A stretch of 64,000 nt of DNA. It comes from Corynebacterium matruchotii. Lineage in GTDB: Bacteria; Actinomycetota; Actinomycetes; Mycobacteriales; Mycobacteriaceae. The translations under genes and the position numbers were made by a program. Positions 36,730 to 46,068 of this stretch are shown here, piece after piece (the stretch's first letter is position 1; each line of letters starts with the position of its first letter). The notes beneath the pieces are model-generated. The model had not been told where the DNA came from. It made no database searches and saw only the letters and a program-made list of their open reading frames with translations. The stretch lies in contig NZ_CP050134.2 in assembly GCF_011612265.2 (NCBI RefSeq), positions 2,046,001 through 2,110,000 on the forward strand, read 5' to 3'.

Positions 36730-37338
36730 ATGCGTATTATTCTTGCCTCTGGATCCGCATCTCGAAAATCTATTCTAGAATCCGCCGGGATAACACCTGT
36801 GCTTCACCCTGCTGATGTAGATGAAGACGCTATTATCGCTACCCTTACCGACGTCGCCCCCGAGGATGTGGTGCTCGCGCTAGCTCATGCTAAGGCAACC
36901 ATGGTTGCCACCGAGCATCCGCATGATGTGGTGATTGGTGCGGATTCCATGTTGCTGCTCGACGGCGAGCTTCAGGGTAAGCCTCATACCGAGACAGAGG
37001 CGATAAACCGCTGGCACAGGCAACGCGGTAAAACCGCGCAGCTCATCACCGGCCATCACATTATTGCGCCGAGCACCAACTATTGCGCGGCAGCGACAAC
37101 CACCGTGCGGTTTGCCGCGGACATCACTGATGCCGACATTGCCGCCTACGCCGCAACTGGGGAACCGTTGCCGTGCGCGGGCGCATTTACGCTAGAGGCC
37201 TTGGGTGGTTGGTTTATTGATCGTATCGAAGGGGATCCTTCGAACGTCATTGGGTTATCTCTGCCGGTGGTTCGGCGTGCCCTGTACCATTTTGGGTATG
37301 ATGTACACGATTTTTGGAACCGTCGAAAAGCAGAATAA
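36730..37338 (+). CDS. maf: Maf-type nucleoside triphosphate pyrophosphatase
   Basis: A 202-residue Maf/YceF protein. It begins MRIILASGSASRKSILESAG with the substrate-binding S-x-S-x-R pattern. GADSMLLLDGELQGKPHTETEA supplies the metal-binding aspartate. It hydrolyses non-canonical or selected nucleotides to monophosphates. An alternative ATG lies at 36724. It is translationally coupled to the next gene by a TAATG overlap. Confidence 0.88.
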   Translation: MRIILASGSASRKSILESAGITPVLHPADVDEDAIIATLTDVAPEDVVLALAHAKATMVATEHPHDVVIGADSMLLLDGELQGKPHTETEAINRWHRQRGKTAQLITGHHIIAPSTNYCAAATTTVRFAADITDADIAAYAATGEPLPCAGAFTLEALGGWFIDRIEGDPSNVIGLSLPVVRRALYHFGYDVHDFWNRRKAE

Positions 37339-37769
37339 TGACACAATTTAACGACATGCTTGCCCCGCCACCAATCAAGTTGCCGAAAGACCTGGTGCCC
37401 ACCCCCATCACCGAGTCTGTGGTGTTGGCACACCCGGCATCACCGTTAGCGTGGGCCACCCTTGCCGAAGAGAAGATCGCTGCGGCCGCTGCTACCCCCG
37501 ACGATCCGGCAACGCAGGCTGTGGCCTACGCCTATGCCCGTACCGGCTATCACCGCAGCTTGGACCGGCTGCGCGCCAATGGTTGGAAGGGTTGGGGTCC
37601 GGTACCGTATTCGCATCTGCCGAATCAGGGCGTGTTGCGTGCGATTGCCGCGCTGGCCCGGGCATCCGTAATGATTGGCGATCAGGCTGAGTATGACCGG
37701 TGTCGCCAGATGTTGTCCGACGCGGACCCGGACTGTGTGGGACCGCTGCTTGACGAACCGCTCAAATAG
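37338..37769 (+). CDS. DUF3151 family protein
   Basis: A 143-residue actinobacterial protein of the DUF3151 family, with the typical HPASPLAWATLAEE and AYARTGYHRSLDRLRANGWKGWGPVPYSHLPNQGVLRA. It has a helical, TPR-like look and no export signal. Its start codon shares a base with the maf stop (TAATG). Function is unknown. Confidence 0.8.
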   Translation: MTQFNDMLAPPPIKLPKDLVPTPITESVVLAHPASPLAWATLAEEKIAAAAATPDDPATQAVAYAYARTGYHRSLDRLRANGWKGWGPVPYSHLPNQGVLRAIAALARASVMIGDQAEYDRCRQMLSDADPDCVGPLLDEPLK

Positions 37770-37818
37770 CGCTGAGCCGCTGTGCTTGCAGCTAGCATGG
37801 TAAAAGGCGGCATAGCGG

Positions 37819-40212
37819 CTAGGGCAGTAGGGAATCGTTAAGATCGTGCAGCTCAGCGGCATTGCCCGGAATGCTGGCGGGTTCCCTGCTTGTTGCGGTT
37901 GTTGGGGACCGATTTGTGTTGGTCAGCTGCCGCGGATAATCCCCCGGGGCAGCTGGGGCGCCTGGCTGCACCTCGCCCGACACTGCGGGTTCCGAGGGGA
38001 CCGCGACCGGAACCGACGCAGTTTCGCCCGCGCCACCAGCACTATCGGCTGCAGTGGCAGGCGCGCTGCCCTTGTGTACGCCTTTTTGAGCGGTAACCGG
38101 TCGTTCTTTTTCTCGAACCGGTGCGGCCTCAATGACGTTTTTAATCTTGTCCCATAGGAAGGGGACCAGCGTCAGCACATAGTCATCGGACATGTGGTTG
38201 CCGTCGCGGTACACATAGATATTGCCGATCACCGGTGGGCAGAAATTATTAGGGCAGAGCCATTGGGAGGTGTCCACCGCCACCTGGTTTGGCGCGGTCA
38301 AGTATTGTGCAGCGGGATCCGTTGGGGAATAGATATCGGATCGTGGCCGCCCACATTTTTGCAGATCGTGGGTTTCTTTCCAGCATTCGGACACCATCTG
38401 CCCTGTGCCATCGGGGTTGAGGAACCATGGGTTATCGCGCAACCCAACAAACGGGATGTTCTCGCGGGATAGGAAATCCCACAGGGTGCGGTAGGAAATG
38501 GGCGCCTCGTCGAGGAAGCTGCCGCGCTCCAGCAATGGCCGGGTGGAGTTGGTAATCACCACATCGGGTTTGTCGGTGCGGAGCCGTTCCAGCATTTTCC
38601 GGTTAAAAATCGCGCATTCGGGTGTGAAGCCATCGTCCCGGTCTTCGGCGAATGCCGGACAGCTTTGGCGCACGATAGGCACAACCCGGAAGTGATGTTG
38701 TTTTCCGAGTTCGTCCAGGGCGGCCATCCATTGTTCCGCGTGGGATCCGCCGACTACGTATACGAGTTTGTCGGCGGTTTTATCCCCATACACGCATTTT
38801 TCTGGGTAGCGATCAATGGCGATTTCTTCTGGATTGTCGTGGAGGAACGACATGCAACCGTCTTTCCACGCTGGTGACACCAGGTCCGCCAACATGTATG
38901 GGTCGGGTTGGGGTTCGACCTCGGGGATGCGGGCCGCTCCCAAGGCTGCCGCCCCCGGATATAGTGTCGGGTCTAGTCGCATTTGTGATGCCCGCTGCAC
39001 GTCATCTTGCCAAATGACGGGTACGTAGGCGATCACGGCCACGAGCACTGCGATGAGGATGGCGCCGAGCAGGCGGAATCGGGCGGCCCATGCCTGTTTT
39101 AATTGTTGCAGTGCTTCAATGGCACGGTGGTCACCAGCCATGGGGCGTTTGCCGTGTTGGCGTAGCGGTTCCTCAATGAACCGGTGTGATAAATCCGCCA
39201 GCAACAGTGATACGGCGATGACGATGACGCCCATGATAATGCTGGGGTGGGTTTTGTTGTAGTAGACCGTGACCAGAATCAGCATGGGCCAATGCCACAG
39301 GTAGAGTGGGTATGCGATGGTGCCCAACCATCGCATAAACCTTCCGGCCAGCCAATTCACCCCGTGGCCACCGCCGAGGACTACCAATGCTGCACCACCG
39401 AGCGGGTAGAGCGTGGCCGGTCCAGGGAACTGTTTCACACCATCCATAACTAAACCGGTGGTGAGCACAAGCACTAACCCAATCCAGCTGAAGAATCGTT
39501 GCAGCCGCGGATTGAGTTTGATGCGGGTGGCGAACAGCGCCAGCAGGGCACCTAAGGTGAGCTCCCACATTCGGGAGAACGTGGAATAGTAGTTCAGCGA
39601 CTGGTTTTCCGAAATATAAAGGTAGGTGGCACATACGAAGGAGGCAATAGTGACCAGCAGCAGCGTGGGACCCGCTAATCGGCGGGGACTCGCGGTTTTT
39701 CCCGCGGCGATAAGTCTACGGGCAAAAATCGCCACCACGGTCGCCAGCAGGATAGCAAAAATATAAAACTGTCCCTGAACCGCCATGGACCACAAATGTT
39801 GCAGCGGGGAGACCTTATTACTGGCGGCACCATATGATGCGCCTTGGGATGCCAACATCCAGTTTTGGTAGTAGCCAAGACATGCCCATACTTGGGACGC
39901 CAGATTGAGGTTGCGTAGCTCTGGGGTGATGAGAGCGACGGTGAGGACGGTGGCGCCTAAGACAACAACGAGCACGGGCACCAGGCGTCGGAGGGTACGC
40001 CAGAATGGCCACCAGGGGTTGAGGTTGGCGCCTTCCCGCGTCGCATAGCGAAGTTGGGCGCCGAGGAAAAAATAACCTGACAGTAGGAGGAAAACGTCGA
40101 CGCCGCCGGAGACTCTACCGACGAACACGTGGAAGAGCACCACAAAGGCAATGGCAATACCGCGGAGCCCATCGAGGTCATAGCGGTATTTACTTGCGTT
40201 GAGTTGCTCCAT
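37819..40212 (-). CDS. OafA-type membrane acyltransferase with SGNH domain
   Basis: A 797-residue two-domain O-acyltransferase. The N-terminal Acyl_transf_3 domain (about 10-380) has ten or so helices and the catalytic-type motifs (RYDLDGLRGIAIAFVVLFHVF, QHLWSMAVQGQFYIF, LWHWPMLIL). The C-terminal extracytoplasmic SGNH hydrolase-like domain has VVGGSHAEQW for the serine and DGNHMSDDY for the Asp-x-x-His pair. The last 100 residues are Pro/Ala/Thr-rich. Such proteins carry acyl groups (often acetyl) across the membrane and place them on envelope glycans or lipids; the acceptor here is unknown. GGGGAG lies just before the ATG. Confidence 0.85.
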   Translation of the reverse strand: MEQLNASKYRYDLDGLRGIAIAFVVLFHVFVGRVSGGVDVFLLLSGYFFLGAQLRYATREGANLNPWWPFWRTLRRLVPVLVVVLGATVLTVALITPELRNLNLASQVWACLGYYQNWMLASQGASYGAASNKVSPLQHLWSMAVQGQFYIFAILLATVVAIFARRLIAAGKTASPRRLAGPTLLLVTIASFVCATYLYISENQSLNYYSTFSRMWELTLGALLALFATRIKLNPRLQRFFSWIGLVLVLTTGLVMDGVKQFPGPATLYPLGGAALVVLGGGHGVNWLAGRFMRWLGTIAYPLYLWHWPMLILVTVYYNKTHPSIIMGVIVIAVSLLLADLSHRFIEEPLRQHGKRPMAGDHRAIEALQQLKQAWAARFRLLGAILIAVLVAVIAYVPVIWQDDVQRASQMRLDPTLYPGAAALGAARIPEVEPQPDPYMLADLVSPAWKDGCMSFLHDNPEEIAIDRYPEKCVYGDKTADKLVYVVGGSHAEQWMAALDELGKQHHFRVVPIVRQSCPAFAEDRDDGFTPECAIFNRKMLERLRTDKPDVVITNSTRPLLERGSFLDEAPISYRTLWDFLSRENIPFVGLRDNPWFLNPDGTGQMVSECWKETHDLQKCGRPRSDIYSPTDPAAQYLTAPNQVAVDTSQWLCPNNFCPPVIGNIYVYRDGNHMSDDYVLTLVPFLWDKIKNVIEAAPVREKERPVTAQKGVHKGSAPATAADSAGGAGETASVPVAVPSEPAVSGEVQPGAPAAPGDYPRQLTNTNRSPTTATSREPASIPGNAAELHDLNDSLLP

Positions 40213-40509
40213 TCATCTCCCCAGACGTTGTGACTTTAGGTTATGGCTTAGATTGTGGTCGTGAATATACGCCACTGAGACACTAGTTCCTGGACACCAT
40301 ATAAGCAGCAAGACCTCCGCAGAAATCTTACCGCAGATATGGTAATTCATTGGTTTATTGCTTCGGCAATGCTGCTACCATCCGGGGTTAGTCACTGGCG
40401 TGGTGGTGTTACACACAGATCACTATGGTACTGAGCTTGCCGCTAGTACTCCCCTGTTTAGGTTAGTTTTCTGCGCACCCCACCAGGGTATGTGTCCGAG
40501 CGTGCAAAT
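40213..40509. other. Gap with possible small RNA
   Basis: No open frame supported. On the plus strand TTAGGTTAG (40458-40466) equals the left half of a DtxR box, and the strong terminator at 40510 follows about 45 bp later. The stretch could encode a small RNA on the plus strand; there is no sequence match known to me. Confidence 0.3.
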
Positions 40510-40545
40510 CCCCCAGCACATGTGGCATGGGTGCTGGGGGTTTCT
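40510..40545. terminator. Strong terminator hairpin, T-tract on plus strand
   Basis: CCCCCAGCAC (40510-40519) pairs with GTGCTGGGGG (40531-40540), 11 nt loop, followed by TTTCTTT on the plus strand. It lies 23 bp past the stop of the minus-strand gene at 40568, so it may serve that gene although the T-tract favours the plus direction. Confidence 0.8.
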
Positions 40546-40567
40546 TTGTGCTTGACGACGAGCTTCG

Positions 40568-41626
40568 TTAGGTGTTCTTGGCCTCGACTCGGCCAATGGC
40601 TTCCTTCGCCACAAGCTCTTGGATGCCCATGTGGAGTTCGGAGGTGAATCCGACGCAGGAGCAGTTGATTTCCCCGAGAACGTAGGTGTCGGATCCGTCT
40701 TCCGCATCGGCAAGCATGAAGTCGGCAGTCCAGATCAGTGGGATATTGTCGCCGCCGAGTTTTTCGGCGATGACTGGGCGGGCGGCAGCAAACATGTCGA
40801 CCAGGTCTTGCCAGGATTCGGGCTTGTCGTAGGTGTATTTTGCGCCAGAGAAGAGGGTAGCGGAGAAGTTATCGCCGCCGGCGGCCGGCTTCTTGTGAAC
40901 CACAAATACCGGGTGAGGGCCAACCAGGAGGATACGGATTTCCCCTTCGACAATGCGGGGCATGAACCGCATGTCGACGAGCATGCCATTGTCACCAATG
41001 ATGTATTGATCGCAGAAATCCATGAATTCGCCGAGTTCCCGGATTTCGGTGTGATTGTCCACGGCCTCGGTGCAGCGGAGTTTAGTGTCAAGCGGCAGGG
41101 CGGTTCCGGGGGTGACGCTGGCTGCGAGTTCTTTGTCTTCAAGTTGCACGCGCCAAATGCCGGAGCCGGTGGAGCCACGGTTTTGCTTCAGAACTCGTTC
41201 CCCGTAGGACAAGGAGGTGGGGAAGGTCTTGTGGAAGGTTTCCACGTCGTAGTAGGCGGCGGTGTCGGAGGGCACAAGGTCGGTGTCTTTGAGTTTGACC
41301 AGAGCATCCTTGGCGCCATAGGCCATCATCTCGGCTGGGGTTGACATGCCCACCAGGCCGGCTTCGCTGAGTTTGGTGAGCAGATCAAAGTAGCCCTTTT
41401 CCCCACCGGGAATGTTTCCGGGGTTCACGCGGGAAATATAAGCATCGAAATTCGAAGAAACATATTCGAATAGGGTTTCGGCCCATTCTGGCCGGTAGTA
41501 CACTACTTCGGCATGCCAACCAGCGTCTTTAATGGCATTAACGATGGGCATAGTATCTTTTCGGTGCCCGTCAATGAATTTGTCGGAGCCACCTTCGACT
41601 TCAAAAACCACGATGCTTTTGTGCAC
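40568..41626 (-). CDS. Cj0069 family, ATP-grasp-like protein
   Basis: A 352-residue protein recognised as the Cj0069 family, which resembles ATP-grasp ligases: ERVLKQNRGSTGSGIWRVQ looks like the nucleotide-binding lysine and small loop, and FMLADAEDGSDTYVLGEINCSCVGFTSELH like the metal-binding acidic/Asn motif. Substrate unknown. The start is GTG 41626: GAAAGGG lies 7 nt before it. The open frame continues 11 codons upstream without a signal. It is cytoplasmic and appears monocistronic. Confidence 0.66.
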   Translation of the reverse strand: MHKSIVVFEVEGGSDKFIDGHRKDTMPIVNAIKDAGWHAEVVYYRPEWAETLFEYVSSNFDAYISRVNPGNIPGGEKGYFDLLTKLSEAGLVGMSTPAEMMAYGAKDALVKLKDTDLVPSDTAAYYDVETFHKTFPTSLSYGERVLKQNRGSTGSGIWRVQLEDKELAASVTPGTALPLDTKLRCTEAVDNHTEIRELGEFMDFCDQYIIGDNGMLVDMRFMPRIVEGEIRILLVGPHPVFVVHKKPAAGGDNFSATLFSGAKYTYDKPESWQDLVDMFAAARPVIAEKLGGDNIPLIWTADFMLADAEDGSDTYVLGEINCSCVGFTSELHMGIQELVAKEAIGRVEAKNT

Positions 41627-42094
41627 AGCAGTACCCTTTCGCTGGTAATTATTGTTCACCTATTAGTGGGGTGAACAAGAACTGATAAGTTGGAGCCATT
41701 GTTTTGCGTGTTTCATATAACAACTGGTGAGTGCCGGTGAAACCATGCATTGGCATATAGAAAACTATAGTGAATTCACCAGTCCCACTGGGATGGAGTA
41801 ATCAATAACACAATGTTACATGCCTAGTTTCGTGGGTAATTTACAACTAATAATTACCCCCACCATAGGCCATTATAGGGTAACTACCCCCGCCCACTAC
41901 ACCCATTGATTGAGCCCTTTTCGATGGTTAACCCCCTATGGGGTTAGCGTCGACAAGCAAAAATCGGCATATCTTTGGTCACATTTATAGTACTAAACGG
42001 TAACAATCCACTTTTCTCTACGATAGAGAACTAGATTACTTAATTTAAGAAGTGTTAATTATCTCCATGCAACTGAAAGGTGCGCTATCCCGCT
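41627..42094. other. Divergent gap upstream of thtR
   Basis: No gene supported. It is AT-rich, with small dyads: ACTGGTGA (41723-41730) / TCACCAGT (41776-41783) and TAACCCC-CTAT-GGGGTTA near 41930. Promoters for both flanking genes should lie here. Confidence 0.45.
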
Positions 42095-43060
42095 ATGCCC
42101 GCTTCTTTTGACCCCCAGCCGCAATTTCAAAATTATGCACATCCTGAGCGACTCGTGTCAGCGTCCTGGCTCTCAGCCCGCCTGGGCACCCCCGGACTGC
42201 GAGTCGTGGAATCCGATGCCGACCCACTACAGTATGACATCGGGCACATCCCAGGCGCAGTCCGCATTGATTGGCGACGCGAATTAAACGATCCATTGTC
42301 CCGAGACCTCTTGACCGCCGAAAGCTTTGCTGCACTCATGTCGGCAAAGGGCATCAATCGAGACGACACGGTGGTCGTGTATGGAGATAAAGCAAATTCC
42401 TGGGCGGCTTTTACCATATGGGTATTCGAATTATTCGGGCACCAGGACGTGCGACTGCTCGATGGGGGACGCGACGCATGGATGGCGGAGGAACGCGACA
42501 CGTCTTTTGTGGTGCCAGACTACCCGCCCACACAATACCCGGTGGTGGAACGAGACGATGTAACCAATCGGGCATTCGTGGCCGACGTACTCGCCGGAAT
42601 AACGAAGCTTTCCAAGAATGGCGCAGAAGGCCAATCATCCGACCCGAGCAACGACACAATTGCGATCGTAGATGTCCGAAATGGGAAAGAATACATGGGA
42701 GACATTCCCGACAACTCCCCTGATTCAGGGGTAATTCGACACGGTCACATTCCCTCCGCAATCAATATTTGCTGGGAAAACTCGGTGCTCGTGAATGCCC
42801 GATTCCGATCAGTCTCGGATCTCAAAGCCGCCTTTGCGCCAGCGCTAAAAGCCGAAAAAGTGTTCGTATATTGCTACCAGGGACATCAGGCAGCTCACGC
42901 ATGGTTCGTATTAAAATACCTGCTCGGACACAATAATGTGGTTAATTATGATGGTTCATGGGCAGAATGGGGAAATATGATACGTATGCCTGTTCGAAAA
43001 GGATCCGATCCCGATAATGTGGAAATGTCGCTTTCGTGGACGGGAACCCACATGTTATAA
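42095..43060 (+). CDS. thtR: Thiosulfate sulfurtransferase (rhodanese)
   Basis: A 321-residue tandem rhodanese. The first domain (about 15-140) is structural, with WAAFTIWVFELFGHQDVRLLDGGRDAW. The second has the active-site cysteine at about 260 in VYCYQGHQAAHAWFVLKYLLG. It transfers sulfane sulfur from thiosulfate to an acceptor. AAAGGTG at about 42075 points to the ATG at 42095; the GTG at 42080 overlaps that site. The next gene is accBC, the same order as in C. glutamicum. Confidence 0.88.
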   Translation: MPASFDPQPQFQNYAHPERLVSASWLSARLGTPGLRVVESDADPLQYDIGHIPGAVRIDWRRELNDPLSRDLLTAESFAALMSAKGINRDDTVVVYGDKANSWAAFTIWVFELFGHQDVRLLDGGRDAWMAEERDTSFVVPDYPPTQYPVVERDDVTNRAFVADVLAGITKLSKNGAEGQSSDPSNDTIAIVDVRNGKEYMGDIPDNSPDSGVIRHGHIPSAINICWENSVLVNARFRSVSDLKAAFAPALKAEKVFVYCYQGHQAAHAWFVLKYLLGHNNVVNYDGSWAEWGNMIRMPVRKGSDPDNVEMSLSWTGTHML

Positions 43061-43141
43061 GGCTGGTTTTGTACATTTTGCTTCCCATGGGGGATAAATG
43101 TGTAACAATATTGTACGCCGAATACTTAAATAAATTGTGAT

Positions 43142-43176
43142 GGTTCACGGGAGGCTTCATAAGCCTTAGCTGAACC
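43142..43176 (+). promoter_or_regulatory. Nested hairpin between thtR and accBC
   Basis: GGTTCA (43142-43147) pairs with TGAACC (43171-43176), enclosing AGGCTT (43152-43157) and AAGCCT (43161-43166) with a 3 nt loop. The internal bulges are 4 nt on each side. It may terminate thtR transcripts or shape the accBC leader. Confidence 0.5.
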
Positions 43177-43256
43177 TATCCCCCGCCAATAACCACGGCA
43201 ATAGCAAGTATGACGCATCTGCTGACAACTCGCATAATTTACCAGGAGAGCTTCAC

Positions 43257-45038
43257 GTGACTGTGGAATCAAGGAAAATCACTAAAATTCTTGTCGCCAA
43301 CCGCGGCGAGATCGCCATTCGTGTTATCCGTGCTGCTCGTGATGCTGGAATCCCCAGCGTTGCGGTGTATGCCGAACCAGATGCCAATGCCCCTTTTGTC
43401 AGCCTTGCTGATGAAGCTTTCGCTTTAGGCGGCCAAAACTCCGCAGAGTCTTACCTGGTCTTTGACAAGATCCTCGATGCTGCTAAGAAATCTGGGGCGA
43501 ACGCTATTCACCCCGGATACGGTTTCTTGTCCGAAAATGGCGACTTTGCCGAGGCCGTCATCAATGCCGGCTTGATCTGGATCGGTCCGTCCCCACAGTC
43601 GATTCGGGACTTGGGCGATAAAGTCACCGCCCGCCACATTGCCCAGCGCGCCAAGGCCCCCATGGCCCCGGGCACGAAAGAGCCGGTGAAAGACGTCAAT
43701 GAAGTAGTAGCATTCGCCGAGGAATTCGGGTTGCCCATTGCTATTAAGGCTGCTTTCGGCGGTGGCGGCCGCGGCATGAAAGTGGCTTACACCAAGGAAG
43801 AAGTCCCAGAGCTTTACGAATCCGCCACCCGTGAGGCATTAGCCGCATTCGGCCGAGGCGAATGCTTCGTGGAACGATACATGGACAAGGCCCGACACGT
43901 GGAATGCCAGGTGCTGGCCGACATGCATGGCAATGTGATCGTGGCCGGTACCCGTGACTGCTCGTTGCAGCGCCGGTTCCAAAAGCTCGTGGAGGAGGCC
44001 CCGGCTCCCTTCCTCACCGAGGAGCAGCGCACCACTTTGCATGAATCTGCGAAACGGATCTGCAAGGAGGCCGGCTACTACGGTGCCGGCACGGTGGAAT
44101 ACCTGGTGGACTCCACCGGGCTCATTAACTTCCTGGAAGTCAATACCCGGTTGCAGGTGGAACACCCGGTGACAGAGGTCACGACCGGTTTGGATCTGGT
44201 GCGGGAACAGTTCCGCATCGCCGAAGGCAAAGAGCTGCACATCAAGCAGGATCCCACGCCTCGCGGGCACGCATTCGAATTCCGCATCAACGGTGAAGAT
44301 GCCGGCAGCAACTTCATGCCGGCCCCCGGTGCGATCACCAAATATGTTGAGCCGTCCGGCCCCGGTGTGCGCATGGATTCTGGTGTGCGAGAAGGCTCCG
44401 TGGTTGGGGGCCAGTTCGACTCAATGTTGGCAAAGTTGATTGTGTTCGGTGAAACCCGTGAGGAAGCATTGCAGCGCTCCCGGCGCGCACTGTCCGAATA
44501 TGTGATCGAAGGCATGCCAACTGTGGTGCCATTCCACCGGCATATTGTGGAGAATCCGGCCTTTGTTGGTGATGATACGCACTTTGATGTGTATACCAAG
44601 TGGATTGAGGAGGAATGGGAGAACCCGATTCCGCCCTATGTTGATCCTGCGGATGCGGAGGAAGCGGAAGAAGCTACCCCGAACCAAAAGGTTGTGGTGG
44701 AGATTGATGGCCGGCGGGTTGAGATTGCGCTACCGGGTGATTTGGCGTTGGCTGGCGGCGGTGCTGGTGGCGCTAAGAAGAAGGCAAAGAAGCGTCGTTC
44801 CGGTGGTTCTAAGGCGGGTGTTTCTGGTGATGCCGTGGCCGCCCCGATGCAGGGCACTGTGATTAAGGTGAATGTGGAGGAAGGCCAGGAGGTCGCCGAG
44901 GGCGAAGTCGTGGTGGTTTTGGAGGCCATGAAGATGGAGAACCCGGTGAAGGCCCATAAGTCTGGGGTGGTCACTGATTTGGCGGTTTCTGCTGGTGAAG
45001 GCGTGACCAAGGGTTCGGTCATGATGGAACTGAAGTAG
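43257..45038 (+). CDS. accBC: Biotin carboxylase / biotin carboxyl carrier fusion
   Basis: A 593-residue alpha subunit of acyl-CoA carboxylases. The biotin carboxylase domain (about 10-455) begins [18 protein letters not shown]. It has [16 protein letters not shown] for ATP binding and [14 protein letters not shown] for catalysis. A charged linker (about 470-520) leads to a biotinyl domain with EAMKMENP, biotinylated at K559. It partners AccD1, AccD2 and AccE at 24-28 kb and is biotinylated by BirA at 23 kb. Start GTG 43257 follows AGGAGA. Confidence 0.92.
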   Translation: MTVESRKITKILVANRGEIAIRVIRAARDAGIPSVAVYAEPDANAPFVSLADEAFALGGQNSAESYLVFDKILDAAKKSGANAIHPGYGFLSENGDFAEAVINAGLIWIGPSPQSIRDLGDKVTARHIAQRAKAPMAPGTKEPVKDVNEVVAFAEEFGLPIAIKAAFGGGGRGMKVAYTKEEVPELYESATREALAAFGRGECFVERYMDKARHVECQVLADMHGNVIVAGTRDCSLQRRFQKLVEEAPAPFLTEEQRTTLHESAKRICKEAGYYGAGTVEYLVDSTGLINFLEVNTRLQVEHPVTEVTTGLDLVREQFRIAEGKELHIKQDPTPRGHAFEFRINGEDAGSNFMPAPGAITKYVEPSGPGVRMDSGVREGSVVGGQFDSMLAKLIVFGETREEALQRSRRALSEYVIEGMPTVVPFHRHIVENPAFVGDDTHFDVYTKWIEEEWENPIPPYVDPADAEEAEEATPNQKVVVEIDGRRVEIALPGDLALAGGGAGGAKKKAKKRRSGGSKAGVSGDAVAAPMQGTVIKVNVEEGQEVAEGEVVVVLEAMKMENPVKAHKSGVVTDLAVSAGEGVTKGSVMMELK

Positions 45039-45080
45039 AAGCTGACTATGAGCTGCTGACCACTGGCCGGTGAACTGGTG

Positions 45081-45118
45081 GCTGGTGCTGGTGAGCCTGC
45101 CGGGTTTACAGCACCAGC
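45081..45118 (+). terminator. Hairpin after accBC
   Basis: GCTGGTGCTG (45081-45090) pairs with CAGCACCAGC (45109-45118), 18 nt loop, about 43 bp past the stop. There is no T-tract. Confidence 0.6.
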
Positions 45119-45227
45119 GCGATGCTGACAGCAAGGTTGCGTAAGTCCGTCGATCCTCATGTTTTATTGGTGGGGGTCGGCGGATTTTATTGTTCTCAAT
45201 CATTCCGCGGCGGGTCCTATGGTGTTG

Positions 45228-45301
45228 AAAGCTCCACTTGTGGCTTGCGGTTGTGCTGCGATCTCGGCGTTGTGGTTGTGCCGTTGGAAAGTGGAGCTTT
45301 C
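45228..45301. repeat. Family-A inverted repeat, copy A5
   Basis: GAAAGCTCCACTT (from 45227) and AAAGTGGAGCTTTC (45288-45301), a perfect stem of 13 bp. The 48 nt centre is rich in GTTGTG and GCGGTTG words. Confidence 0.75.
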
Positions 45302-45446
45302 AAATTCGGTGATTGGCTATGAATGCTGGGGAATGGTGTGAGTTGAGTGCGCTTCATGGCCGGGAATGCGCATCCTACATACCTCCCACATGCGTCTGCA
45401 TGCCGTTGTCGCTCGAATTCAACCACCGCCGGCAACGGTATCGGTT

Positions 45447-45519
45447 GTGCTGAGCTGTACTTTCTCGATTCAGCCTCCTTGGTGGGAGTCGCCTGTCACC
45501 ACAACTCCAGCTCAGCACA
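45447..45519. repeat. Family-B inverted repeat, copy B1-B2
   Basis: TGTGCTGAGCTG (45447-45458) and CAGCTCAGCACA (45508-45519), a perfect 12 bp stem. The 25 bases from 45450 recur inverted at 63551-63575. The right arm, CACCACAACTCCAGCTCAGC, recurs at 63388. Confidence 0.8.
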
Positions 45520-45641
45520 TTTGATTCCCAGCCGTCCCTGCGGTTCCGCGACGGGACAGCTCAAGGCGGCTCAAGGCTTTCGGGTGTTTTCGGCATATTA
45601 CCGAGGGCTTCATAGCCCCAGACGCACAAGTAGCAGTTTCA

Positions 45642-45728
45642 CTGAGCTGGGGTTGTGGTAGACAAGGCATGCGGCTACAATGCATCCCCCACACAGCGAT
45701 GTAGCACCATGAGTACCCCAGCTCAGCA
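45642..45728. repeat. Family-B inverted repeat, copy B3-B4
   Basis: CTGAGCTGGGGT (45642-45653) and ACCCCAGCTCAG (45715-45726). Both arms carry the same substitution relative to CTGAGCTGGAGT, so pairing is kept. Confidence 0.78.
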
Positions 45729-45883
45729 AGGTTGAAGCATTGTGAAGGTTTTGTGGGTAATGGTGGCCAGATCACTAGAACTAGCAGTGCGGTTCCGGGA
45801 ATGGTTGGGATTCCCCACCGAGCGACTTCCTTAAGCCCCCTTTTGGGTTACCACCTATGCTGAGCACACACACGCATTGGTAG

Positions 45884-45896
45884 AAGTGGAGCTTTC
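45884..45896. repeat. Family-A half element A6
   Basis: AAGTGGAGCTTTC, a single right arm without a partner within 100 bp upstream. It lies 29 bp from the terminator of the PTS gene. Confidence 0.6.
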
Positions 45897-45924
45897 ACCC
45901 TGCCAGCATACGACGTGAAAATGG

Positions 45925-45966
45925 GAATGATCCCCTGGCCGCCAACAGCGGTTCTGGGGATCATTC
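45925..45966 (-). terminator. Terminator of the EIIAB gene
   Basis: GAATGATCCCC (45925-45935) pairs with GGGGATCATTC (45956-45966), with further partial pairing inside. It follows the minus-strand PTS gene by about 100 bp. Part of its sequence is repeated at 47117-47138 in the duplication scar. Confidence 0.78.
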
Positions 45967-46068
45967 TTTGTAAGAGCTTTGTCAGTTTTCTTTTTCTTGA
46001 GGCCGACCATGCAGGAGGGATTTCACCCGATCCAACGCGGTGGCGGATTTCGCAGCTTCCGTCCCGGC

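Larger units (their letters stand above)
45119..45924. other. Repeat-rich gap accBC to PTS gene
   Basis: About 800 bp without a supported gene. It contains one full and one half family-A element and two family-B elements, the densest cluster in the window. Short open frames run through the repeats and have no recognisable products. Confidence 0.65.

Noticed and set aside
45228..45728. Repeats considered as a CRISPR array
   Set aside because: Units are inverted repeats with irregular spacing and large centres, not direct repeats with uniform spacers, and no cas gene is present.
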